DNA from: an uncultured Xanthobacteraceae bacterium
Lineage (GTDB): Bacteria; Pseudomonadota; Alphaproteobacteria; Rhizobiales; Xanthobacteraceae
DNA: 8,498 nucleotides
NCBI GenBank assembly: GCA_955652195.1
Contig: CATPBC010000096.1
Location: 1-8,498 of the forward strand
Direction of reading: 5' to 3'
In this document: positions 1 through 5,578 of the stretch, in pieces
Layout of the letters: each line of letters opens with the position of its first letter
How positions within the stretch are numbered: the stretch's first letter is position 1
The notes under the pieces: model-generated
What the model was told of the DNA's origin: nothing
What the model saw: the letters and a program-made list of their open reading frames with translations, nothing else
Database searches by the model: none
Program-made: the position numbers and the translations under genes

Positions 1-219
1 CGCAACCGCCCAAGCTGCTTGATCGTCCAACGCGAGATGAGCACCGAAAGATGAGGAGCCCGCGATGACGTAGGCAAATCGATACGACTTACCCGCCGAG
101 GTCTGCGAGAGGATGAGAAGAGATGGAGGTTCGGTCTTCCCGGCGCATGCGAACACTGGTGACCCGAATGGCCCGGTCGAGGCCTGTCCGCTAATGAGAT
201 CGCACGCGCGCTGATATCC
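1..219. other. No confident gene; possible resolvase-type HTH remnant
   Basis: All frames are interrupted by stops over this stretch and no ribosome-binding site with a sensible reading frame is visible. The only protein-like signal is in plus frame 1 at 181-213, which reads GLSANEIARAL. This resembles the start of the helix-turn-helix at the C-terminus of serine resolvases/invertases, but an in-frame TGA at 160-162 lies just upstream and the similarity stops after about 11 residues. It could be a decayed recombinase fragment or chance. Confidence 0.3.
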
Positions 220-332
220 ATGATGGCCCGGAGCACGACACGCTCCAATCAGAGGCCGGATACATTGATGCAAGACCGCTCACCGCCAGCTCGACGAAGA
301 CTCTTGCAACGCACGGCCGGACCATACATTCG

Positions 333-403
333 GGTCAAGGTCGGTCTTTCGGCGATGTTCGCGTCACTTCCGCTTTTCTCTCGATCGACCGCATCGCTGA
401 CAT
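333..403 (+). repeat. Dispersed intergenic repeat, copy 1 (degenerate)
   Basis: Starting at GGTCAA, this 71-base stretch aligns by eye with 3728-3800. The first 40 positions align without gaps and about 26 are identical. The rest aligns with a 2-base length difference and shared blocks CTCT, GAT, CGACCG and GACAT. No gene is seen around either copy. I recall similar intergenic sequences in Bradyrhizobium that are often annotated as tiny spurious proteins. The open frame at 220-444 runs through this repeat and I regard it as non-coding. Confidence 0.55.
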
Positions 404-442
404 GGCGTGAGGTCAGGTCGGACCAAGCTCGGAAAATGAAAT

Positions 443-465
443 AGGCCGCCAACTGAAGGCGGCCT
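443..465 (-). terminator. Rho-independent-type terminator after the small peptide gene
   Basis: A perfect 8-bp stem, AGGCCGCC / GGCGGCCT, encloses a 7-base loop (451-457). Read on the minus strand, the right arm is followed by ATTTCATTTTCC, a T-rich tail. The hairpin lies 43 bases downstream of the stop codon of the minus-strand peptide gene (509-670) and faces the right way for it. No intact plus-strand gene ends nearby. The tail is not a pure T run, so efficiency is uncertain. Confidence 0.7.
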
Positions 466-508
466 GTCTATTGCAACAGACCAATACGGGAAACTGTTGG
501 AAGCAATT

Positions 509-670
509 CTACTGAGGCCAGCCGCAGTTGTACCAGGCTTGAGTGCAGTATACCCAGGTCATAGCTCCACCGTCGCTAACACCCGCAGCGCGTTCTAGTG
601 CATCGTCTGTAACATCAAAGGTGAGAATGTTCTCATCGGTTCCGGCTAAGCCAATTACGTCACTGTCCAT
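509..670 (-). CDS. Putative RiPP precursor peptide, 53 residues
   Basis: The product is a 53-residue peptide in two visible parts. Residues 1-30 are acidic and leader-like, ending in TDDALERAAG, which resembles the 'SDEELEAVAGG' end of Nif11/double-glycine leader peptides. Residues 31-53 are a short core rich in aromatics (W39, Y41, W46, Y47, W51) with two cysteines, C42 and C49 (C-x6-C), ending in GWPQ. A second Gly-Gly lies at 34-35. I chose the ATG at 670 because a good Shine-Dalgarno, AGGGGA at 677-682, sits 6 bases upstream; a frame extension to 712 would place that SD inside the coding region. A -10-like TATCAT (minus strand, 703-708) lies upstream and a hairpin terminator (443-465) follows, so the gene looks like a monocistronic unit. 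No modification enzyme, protease or exporter is present in the window. Precursor status is inferred from architecture; it could instead be an unrelated small protein. Confidence 0.6.
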   Translation of the reverse strand: MDSDVIGLAGTDENILTFDVTDDALERAAGVSDGGAMTWVYCTQAWYNCGWPQ

Positions 671-676
671 GGCAAA

Positions 677-682
677 TCCCCT
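677..682 (-). promoter_or_regulatory. Shine-Dalgarno of the 53-residue peptide gene
   Basis: On the minus strand this reads AGGGGA, followed by six bases (TTTGCC) and then the ATG at 670-668. It decides the start: the longer reading frame from 712 would bury this site. Confidence 0.6.
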
Positions 683-819
683 AAACCTTATTGTGTAGTT
701 GAATGATAGCACGCCCCTGACTGGGGTCTGTGCCGTATGTCACAGAGGCAGCCAATGTTTGCTCAGCGACCTGGCGACGGTCTCTCTAAACTCTATCGGC
801 AAGCGATCATCGCGCTGCT

Positions 820-1083
820 CTAAGCATTTTGAACGGCGGCTGCGGCCTTGTGGATCACATCAAGCACGAGGGCCGCGTTCGACAGCATCGGGACGTGACT
901 GCTGGCGACCTCGACGATGGTCGCCCCCATGCGCTTCGCCACGAAACGTTGCAGCTCGGGGTGGACGGTACGGTCCTTGGTGGCGAGGACATACCAGCTC
1001 GGCTTCATCTTCTTCCACGCGGTGCCCTCGACCTTCTGGTTGAACAGGTCCGCCGCCGGCGCAGGCTCGGACTGTTTCTCCGG
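820..1083 (-). pseudogene. Alpha/beta hydrolase, C-terminal remnant
   Basis: The translation from about 1083 to the stop at 820-822 matches the C-terminal third of the alpha/beta hydrolases (esterase/methylesterase-like) common in rhizobia. It contains KPSWYVLATKDRTVHP, whose Asp is the likely acid of the catalytic triad, and ASSHVPMLS, whose His is the likely triad base. The nucleophile-elbow GxSxG and the entire N-terminal core fold are missing. The open frame continues upstream to 1284, but those 67 codons are antisense to another gene remnant (1087-1208) and do not resemble a hydrolase. I therefore read this as a truncated, non-functional gene whose apparent start is an artefact. No Shine-Dalgarno supports a start in the remnant. 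Confidence 0.75.
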
Positions 1084-1086
1084 CCG

Positions 1087-1208
1087 GTTGAGGTTTCCGA
1101 CAAGGTGATCGATGGGCTGATCGGGCGCGGCTATCTCCAGCCCGAACGCCGCGGCGACGCTTGGACGAGGCCAAAGCGATTGAAACCTTCTTGGCGGACT
1201 TTTTCTAA
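1087..1208 (+). pseudogene. Small protein gene remnant, frameshifted, 5' end lost
   Basis: From 1087 the plus strand reads VEVSDKVIDGLIGRGYL and then QPERRGD, after which the frame breaks. Shifting at about 1159-1161 restores LDEAKAIETFLADFF and a TAA at 1206-1208. Together they give a coherent small alpha-helical protein end of about 40 residues. I recall similar short proteins in Bradyrhizobium genomes, sometimes near mobile-element genes, but cannot name a family. No start codon with a ribosome-binding site is seen, and upstream sequence belongs to the antisense hydrolase remnant, so the 5' end is missing. Both truncation and frameshift argue that it is dead. Confidence 0.55.
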
Positions 1209-1219
1209 AGGGGGAACCA

Positions 1220-1300
1220 ATGTCACAGGACGCGATCAGACGAACGGTTCGTTCAATCGGGGAGCAATCACCGTGGCTCGCCAACGAACCCCTCTCGTAG
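1220..1300 (+). pseudogene. Truncated ORF start, 26 codons, downstream of the small remnant
   Basis: Eleven bases after the TAA of the preceding remnant, a strong Shine-Dalgarno (AGGGGGA, 1209-1215) precedes an ATG at 1220. It opens MSQDAIRRTVRSIGEQ and stops at TAG 1298-1300. The spacing suggests that this was the second gene of a plus-strand operon. Its last 11 codons lie antisense over the 3' end of the aldo/keto reductase, so only about the first 16-20 codons can be original. The full product cannot be identified. Translation of the 26-residue stub is possible but its function is doubtful. Confidence 0.4.
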
Positions 1301-2266
1301 CGCTGTCAGCCTATCCAGGGTATCGGGCGGCAGCGGACCTTTTTGAACCGCAGCCAGCGCTTCCTGGAACTGTTGCGGCGTCGCCAAACCGACCAGGATG
1401 GTGGCGACCGCCGGATGCGAGATCGCGAACCGCGTGGCGGCTTCGGTCAGGCTCGCGGCAAACCCTTCCTGGACGAGGGGCATAAGACGGGAGGCGCGCG
1501 CGAGGTCGGCGTCGTAGCTCATAGCAGAGCCGATCGGCTCCGGCGGCGGACTGGCAATCGGATGACGTTCGGCTGATCCGGACAGCGCGCCACCGGCAAG
1601 CACGCGGATGGCAATGACGCCGACGCCCGCAGCCTTTGTATGGTCGAAAAGGCGTCCGTAGTCCTGTGCCGGATAGTTCGCCGGCAGCGAAACGGCGGCG
1701 GACGGATTGAGCATATTGTAGACCGCCTGAGCGCTATCGAAGACGCTGGCGTCGATCACCTGGTGCACGGCCGTCGTGTCGCCGATTGCCGTAAGCCCAA
1801 GGAAACGCGCCTTGCCCTGTTGCCTCAGCCGCTCGAACGCCGGCACCACGTCCTCGAGCACCTGCCGGACACTGAGCGCTTCTCCGCCCCCTGTTTCGGT
1901 GATCGCATTGTGCAGATGGAAGATGTCGACGCGATCGAGGCGAAGTCGGGTCAGACTGCCTTCGAGTGATTTCACCACAGCATCGGAAATGCGGTGGAAA
2001 TTGCCGCGCGATAATCGGACCTTCGTGCCGACGGCCACGTCGGGCGGTTTCAGTTTTTGCAGGATGCGGCCAAGATTGTTTTCCGATTCACCGTCGCCGT
2101 ACTGCACCGCGGTGTCGAAGTAGTTCACGCCGGCGGCAATCGCCCGGGCGACGGTGCGCTCCTGGTCGCGCGGATCGCCGCGCACCATCAGTCCACCGAC
2201 TGCGCCGCAGCCGAAGCCTAGAATCGAAAGCCGCATGCCGGTGCGGCCGAAAACCCGCATTTCCAT
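1268..2266 (-). CDS. Aldo/keto reductase, 332 residues
   Basis: This is a full-length NAD(P)H-dependent oxidoreductase of the aldo/keto reductase superfamily (TIM barrel, cytosolic), which typically interconverts carbonyls and alcohols. The N-terminus has RVFGRTGMRLSILGFGCGAV. The catalytic tetrad is visible as Asp51 and Tyr56 in NYFDTAVQYG, Lys82 in VGTKV and His119 in IFHLHN. The C-terminal third contains AISHPAVATILVGLATPQQF, the usual cofactor-binding region. I chose the ATG at 2266 because GGGGGA lies 7 bases upstream; the in-frame TTG at 2281 would overlap that site. It begins 59 bases after the stop of the PLP-dependent dehydratase on the same strand, so the two are probably co-transcribed. 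Substrate unknown. Its 3' end abuts foreign-looking plus-strand remnants, but the protein itself looks complete. Confidence 0.9.
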   Translation of the reverse strand: MEMRVFGRTGMRLSILGFGCGAVGGLMVRGDPRDQERTVARAIAAGVNYFDTAVQYGDGESENNLGRILQKLKPPDVAVGTKVRLSRGNFHRISDAVVKSLEGSLTRLRLDRVDIFHLHNAITETGGGEALSVRQVLEDVVPAFERLRQQGKARFLGLTAIGDTTAVHQVIDASVFDSAQAVYNMLNPSAAVSLPANYPAQDYGRLFDHTKAAGVGVIAIRVLAGGALSGSAERHPIASPPPEPIGSAMSYDADLARASRLMPLVQEGFAASLTEAATRFAISHPAVATILVGLATPQQFQEALAAVQKGPLPPDTLDRLTALREGFVGEPR

Positions 2267-2325
2267 CGTCAGTTCCCCCAAATGGCCGGGCAGTATCCCG
2301 ACCCGCCCTCAAAAGAGTATCCGCC

Positions 2326-3315
2326 TCAGCAAACTTTAGGCGTTTCTCCCGCCAGCACAGTTTGCATCCATTCGCGATCGATGTTTTGTCCGGTTAGGAT
2401 AGCAGCCGCTCGTCGCCCTTGAAGCCTCGAGCGCTCCTTAATGAGCGCCGCCAAGGCCGCGGCACCGGCGCCCTCGGCACAGTTGTGCGTGGCGCTGTAA
2501 ATGGTCCGGATCGCATCCGCGATCTCGCCGTCGCTCACCTCGACGATTCGCTCAGCGCCCCTCCGAATAATATCGAGTGCCGTCGCGTCTGGTACGCGCA
2601 CTGCCATGCCGTCGGCGAACGTCAGCGACGAGTTGGTGGGCACGACCTGACCAGCGGTGAACGAGAGAAGATACGCGTTCGCAGCCGTGGAGACCACGCC
2701 TACAATCTTTGTCCTCAGTCCAAACGCATCGCGCGTGCCGATCACTCCGCAGATGCCAGAGCCCAGGCCGATCGGTACATAAACAGTATCCAGATCCTCG
2801 ACGGCGGTGAAGAGTTCATGCGCGTAGGTTGCGACCCCAACAACGAAGTCACGGTGAAACGAAGGGGCATATTCGAGCCCGCGCTCGGCCGCAATTCTTA
2901 TTGCTTCCTCCTTCGCCTCGTCGAAGTCGCGGCCATGCTCGATCAGCTTGGCGCCGAATGACTGCATCGCTGCGTTCTTTTCGATCGAGTTGCCGTGCGG
3001 CACGACGATCGTGACAGCGATGCCAGCCTGGGCGCCAGCGAAGGCCAAGGACTGACCATGGTTGCCGCGCGTCGCTGTAACAATCCCCGCGACCTGCGAC
3101 CGATCGCGCTTGATTCGGTCAAAATAGACGATGCCGCCACGCACCTTGAAAGCGCCGATTGGCGTGTGGTTCTCATGCTTGACGACAACTTCCACGCCGG
3201 TCAGGTCTTTAAGCAAAGGCCAAGCATATTGTGGGGTTGGTGGGACGCTCGCGCGAACCAACGGGATTACGTTCTCAAGCTCAGCGAGTGTAAACATCGA
3301 ACTATAGAGGCTCAC
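2326..3315 (-). CDS. PLP-dependent threonine/serine dehydratase-like enzyme, 329 residues
   Basis: This is a fold-type II pyridoxal-phosphate enzyme of the threonine dehydratase/tryptophan synthase beta family, expected to eliminate ammonia from a hydroxy-amino acid to give a 2-oxo acid. The PLP lysine is Lys57 in HENHTPIGAFKVRGG. ATRGNHGQS (82-90) is the substrate/cofactor loop with Asn85, and GLGSG (183-187) is the phosphate-binding glycine loop. AEGAG (280-284) and LTGQN (307-311) lie near the C-terminus. At 329 residues it lacks the regulatory ACT-like domain of biosynthetic IlvA, so it is the short, catabolic-type form. I take GTG at 3315 as the start because AGGA lies 7 bases upstream; an internal ATG at 3297 has no such site. 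Co-transcription with the aldo/keto reductase downstream is likely. Substrate could be threonine, serine or a modified hydroxy-amino acid; ectoine-utilisation dehydratases are another relative. Confidence 0.9.
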   Translation of the reverse strand: MSLYSSMFTLAELENVIPLVRASVPPTPQYAWPLLKDLTGVEVVVKHENHTPIGAFKVRGGIVYFDRIKRDRSQVAGIVTATRGNHGQSLAFAGAQAGIAVTIVVPHGNSIEKNAAMQSFGAKLIEHGRDFDEAKEEAIRIAAERGLEYAPSFHRDFVVGVATYAHELFTAVEDLDTVYVPIGLGSGICGVIGTRDAFGLRTKIVGVVSTAANAYLLSFTAGQVVPTNSSLTFADGMAVRVPDATALDIIRRGAERIVEVSDGEIADAIRTIYSATHNCAEGAGAAALAALIKERSRLQGRRAAAILTGQNIDREWMQTVLAGETPKVC

Positions 3316-3531
3316 AATGACGTCCTAAGGCTTCATCACAACGTCCAGTCCCCGAAGGCTGCGGCAGGTCAGCATCGGAGCTTGTTTAGCGAACTTCACC
3401 AATGGTGTCGCTCGCAACCCCGCTCTTCGCACGCTAATATCCGCCCAAGAACGTTCGAAGAGCCCGGCATGATTTCACGCGTCCCCCAGAAGGTTCCCAC
3501 TTGGCTCGTCGACTCGAGCCTTGTCACTATC
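3316..3531. other. Intergenic region between divergent genes
   Basis: This 216-base gap separates the minus-strand dehydratase from the plus-strand acidic microprotein and should hold the promoters of both. I see the dehydratase Shine-Dalgarno (AGGA on the minus strand, 3323-3326) but no convincing -35/-10 pair or operator. An in-frame ATG at 3469 could give the acidic protein 21 extra residues. Confidence 0.4.
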
Positions 3532-3666
3532 ATGGGTCTGCCGCCGAAGGACCCTCACGACGATGATGACGACGACGAAGAAGACGAAGAAGACGAAGAA
3601 GACGAAGAGGGCGACGATGAGGAGGAAGAAGAGCCAGCGGTCATCAGAGAACCAGACGAATGTTAG
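3532..3666 (+). CDS. Hyper-acidic microprotein, 44 residues
   Basis: The predicted 44-residue protein starts MGLPPKDPHD, continues with an almost pure Asp/Glu tract (residues 10-34) and ends EPAVIREPDEC. I recall small proteins with this layout and an 'EPAVIREPDE'-like tail in Bradyrhizobium; the non-repetitive tail argues that this is a conserved gene and not mere microsatellite. The tract is built from GAC/GAA/GAT/GAG codons, with the 9-base unit GAAGAAGAC repeated three times. The start is uncertain: no strong Shine-Dalgarno precedes ATG 3532, and ATG 3469 in the same frame would give 65 residues. No membrane segment or signal is seen. Function is unknown; metal or basic-protein binding would be conceivable but unsupported. 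Confidence 0.55.
   Translation: MGLPPKDPHDDDDDDEEDEEDEEDEEGDDEEEEEPAVIREPDEC
3559..3638 (+). repeat. GAN-codon low-complexity tract
   Basis: The stretch consists almost wholly of GAC, GAT, GAA and GAG triplets, including three tandem copies of GAAGAAGAC around 3578-3604. Such a tract is prone to slippage in multiples of three, changing the length of the acidic region of the microprotein without breaking frame. Confidence 0.75.
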
Positions 3667-3727
3667 CCCATGTCCGTTATTGTGCGCTTTACGGACTCGT
3701 GTCGGACATTGCGCCACTTCCGATAAG

Positions 3728-3800
3728 GGTCAAAACCGGACTTTGTGTCACGTCCGGATCATGTCCGCTTTGCCTCTGATACCGACCGAATAGCGGACAT
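3728..3800 (+). repeat. Dispersed intergenic repeat, copy 2, with 9-bp inverted repeat
   Basis: This is the counterpart of 333-403. Inside it, ATGTCCGCT (3761-3769) and AGCGGACAT (3792-3800) form a perfect 9-bp inverted repeat separated by 22 bases, so the transcript can fold into a hairpin. Further TGTCCG/CGGACA words occur upstream (about 3670 and 3702), suggesting that the element is longer than the aligned core. In plus frame 3 it reads MSALPLIPTE, the kind of spurious start seen from this repeat class in rhizobia. I treat it as a non-coding repeat and not as a gene. Confidence 0.6.
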
Positions 3801-3920
3801 CGCAGCAGGTCGGTTCTGGGCCAGTGGGTGACGTTGGACGCGGCGGCTATCGCTTGGCTGGCCGAACCTTTTGCTTCGTGACAAGCTTCCGGAGCGGCTC
3901 GAAGAAGGGTGAGTTTGGGT

Positions 3921-4877
3921 ATGGCTATTGTTGGCAACGGCGCATACGCATACGAGCCGGTGGAGAACTGGGCGAAACTCCCGCCCGGCTGGTCGTTTAA
4001 GGAAATCGGCGGCGTCGGTGTGGACAAGAACGACAATGTCTATGTCTTCAACCGCGGCGAGCATCCGATGATCGTATTCGACCGCGAAGGCAACTTCCGC
4101 CGCTCATTCGGAGAAGGGCTGTTCCCCCGCGCGCATGGCGTGTTCATGGCGCCCGACGACACGATCTGGCTCACCGACGATGGAGATCACACCGTCCGGC
4201 AGTGCACGCTGGAAGGCAAGGTGATGCTGACCCTCGGCATTTCCGGCAAGCCTGCACCCTACATGAGCGGCGAGCCATTCCATCGCTGCACCCACACCGC
4301 GATGTCTCCGCAGGGCGACATCTATGTGTCCGACGGTTATGGCAACTCGCGCGTGCACAAATATGCGCCAAACGGCAAGCTGCTGCTCTCCTGGGGCGGA
4401 CCTGGCACCGATCCGGGCGAGTTCAACATCGCGCACAACATCACCTGCGACGCCGACGGCTGGGTCTATGTGGCCGACCGCGAGAACCATCGCGTGCAGG
4501 TGTTCGACGGCAGCGGCAAGTACGAGACTCAATGGAACAACTTGCACCGCCCGTGCGGCTTGTTCATGCCCCCTGGCAAGTGCCCTGTGTGCTACATCGG
4601 TGAACTCGGCGCCGTGCAGCCGGTTAGCCGCAATGTACCGAACCTCGGCCCGCGCGTGACCATCGTCGACAACACGGGCAAGCGTATTTCCCGACTGGGT
4701 GGGTTTGGCCCTGGCCTTGGTCCGACCGAGTTCTTGGCGCCGCATGGGCTTGCGGTGGACAGCCGCGGCGACCTTTATATCGGCGAAGTATCGTGGACCA
4801 ACTGGCCGCAGACCTTTAAAGACAAACCGCGGCCGGATAACCTGCGCTCGCTGCACAAGTTCCGGAAGGTGCAATAG
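3921..4877 (+). CDS. NHL-repeat beta-propeller protein, peptidyl-alpha-hydroxyglycine lyase-like, 318 residues
   Basis: The protein is a beta-propeller of NHL repeats, visible at about residues 33-54 (VDKNDNVYVFNRGEHPMIVF), 72-99, 125-152 (with YVSDGYGNSRVHKY), 174-199 (VYVADRENHRVQVFD) and 275-292. Bacterial proteins like this are usually labelled peptidyl-alpha-hydroxyglycine alpha-amidating lyase-like, after the enzyme that releases glyoxylate from peptidyl-hydroxyglycine. That reaction is not shown for the bacterial group, and no peptide-amidating monooxygenase is seen here. There is no signal peptide, so a cytosolic location is expected. I favour ATG 3921 because MAIVGNGAYAYEPVENW looks like the family N-terminus; GTG 3909 would add four residues and has AAGAAGG directly against it. 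A cupin gene follows after 30 bases on the same strand, so the two probably form an operon. Confidence 0.82.
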   Translation: MAIVGNGAYAYEPVENWAKLPPGWSFKEIGGVGVDKNDNVYVFNRGEHPMIVFDREGNFRRSFGEGLFPRAHGVFMAPDDTIWLTDDGDHTVRQCTLEGKVMLTLGISGKPAPYMSGEPFHRCTHTAMSPQGDIYVSDGYGNSRVHKYAPNGKLLLSWGGPGTDPGEFNIAHNITCDADGWVYVADRENHRVQVFDGSGKYETQWNNLHRPCGLFMPPGKCPVCYIGELGAVQPVSRNVPNLGPRVTIVDNTGKRISRLGGFGPGLGPTEFLAPHGLAVDSRGDLYIGEVSWTNWPQTFKDKPRPDNLRSLHKFRKVQ

Positions 4878-4907
4878 CACTCCGCGAGTCAATCGGAGGA
4901 AATTGCC

Positions 4908-5492
4908 GTGAAAACCAAATCGCTCACTTCCGAGGCAATGGAAACCCGCGTCGCTCGGTTTAATAAGCTGCAAACCTATCAACGTCAAAATTTTGAAACG
5001 CACGGCATTCCATCTGGCGCGGTCGAAAAGACAACAGCACAGCGTGTCTATCCGGTTATGGCCCCGGCGGATTACCAGGGGCGCAGCGCCGGCGCGCCGG
5101 TCAAGGGGCCGCGCGGCCTAATCATCAGCATCGCCGAGTGTGAGCCGGGGAATGGACCCGGCCTCCACCGCCACCTCAGCACAGTCGAGAACTTTCTTTG
5201 CCTGTCCGGCCGCTTCGAGATTGCTTGGGGCGATCAGGGCGAGCACACGCTGGTACTCGATCCCCTCGACATGATTTCGGTACCGCGCGGAGAGAACCGT
5301 AGCTTCCGTAACATTTCCAATGAAATCGGCCGCCTGCTTGTCATGATCGTACCGGAAACCGACGAGCAGATTGACCCGATCTCCTATGCGCCGAGCGTAG
5401 CCAAAGAAATCGAGAACGAGTACGGCAAAACCGCGCTGGAAGGCCTACAAAAAATCGGCTTCAAGTTCGAGGATGAACCGATAACTTCTTGA
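4908..5492 (+). CDS. Cupin-domain protein with altered second metal motif, 194 residues
   Basis: This is a single-domain cupin with an N-terminal extension of about 65 residues. The first cupin motif is clear in GPGLHRHLSTVENFLCLSG: His87, His89 and Glu94, with Gly101. The second motif (PxGxxHxxxN) reads VPRGENRSFRN, so the expected histidine is Arg131. The usual three-His/one-Glu metal site therefore lacks one ligand. The protein may bind metal differently, or act as a sugar- or ligand-binding cupin and not as a dioxygenase. The start is the GTG at 4908, supported by GGAGGA 7 bases upstream. It lies 30 bases after the NHL-repeat protein, suggesting a shared transcript and related substrate. 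No signal peptide is seen. The substrate cannot be told. Confidence 0.85.
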   Translation: MKTKSLTSEAMETRVARFNKLQTYQRQNFETHGIPSGAVEKTTAQRVYPVMAPADYQGRSAGAPVKGPRGLIISIAECEPGNGPGLHRHLSTVENFLCLSGRFEIAWGDQGEHTLVLDPLDMISVPRGENRSFRNISNEIGRLLVMIVPETDEQIDPISYAPSVAKEIENEYGKTALEGLQKIGFKFEDEPITS

Positions 5493-5578
5493 CTCATCTG
5501 TGCGCGAACGCCCACTGCCGACAATTTGACCAGCAATATCCTTTGAAAATCGCTGCGGCGGAGTTCGTCAGTTTTACG
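5493..5578. other. Convergent intergenic region
   Basis: This 86-base gap lies between the ends of the cupin (plus) and the molybdenum hydroxylase (minus) genes. I looked for a bidirectional terminator and found no stem of more than about five bases followed by a T run. Confidence 0.4.

Noticed and set aside
220..444. Plus-strand open frame of 74 codons
   Set aside because: It runs through the dispersed repeat (333-403), has no clear ribosome-binding site, and its composition (Arg-rich, low complexity) is typical of non-coding GC-rich DNA.
1084..1284. N-terminal 67 codons of the hydrolase open frame
   Set aside because: They are antisense to the frameshifted small-gene remnant and show no hydrolase features, so the 154-codon frame is not an intact protein.
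829..1485. 218-codon plus-strand open frame
   Set aside because: It crosses the antisense of the hydrolase remnant, one frame of the small-gene remnant, and the antisense of the aldo/keto reductase 3' end. It is a chance fusion of unrelated segments; only 1087-1158 of it is meaningful.
2995..3468. Upstream part of the 223-codon frame that contains the acidic protein
   Set aside because: Most of it is antisense to the dehydratase gene; only the segment from 3532 (or at most 3469) is plausible coding sequence.
3761..3800. Inverted repeat as a terminator for the acidic microprotein gene
   Set aside because: The loop is 22 bases and no T run follows on the plus strand; it is better explained as part of the dispersed repeat.
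4104..5003. 299-codon minus-strand open frame across the NHL-repeat gene
   Set aside because: It is a shadow of the NHL-repeat gene and the start of the cupin gene; it spans both and has no domain signal.
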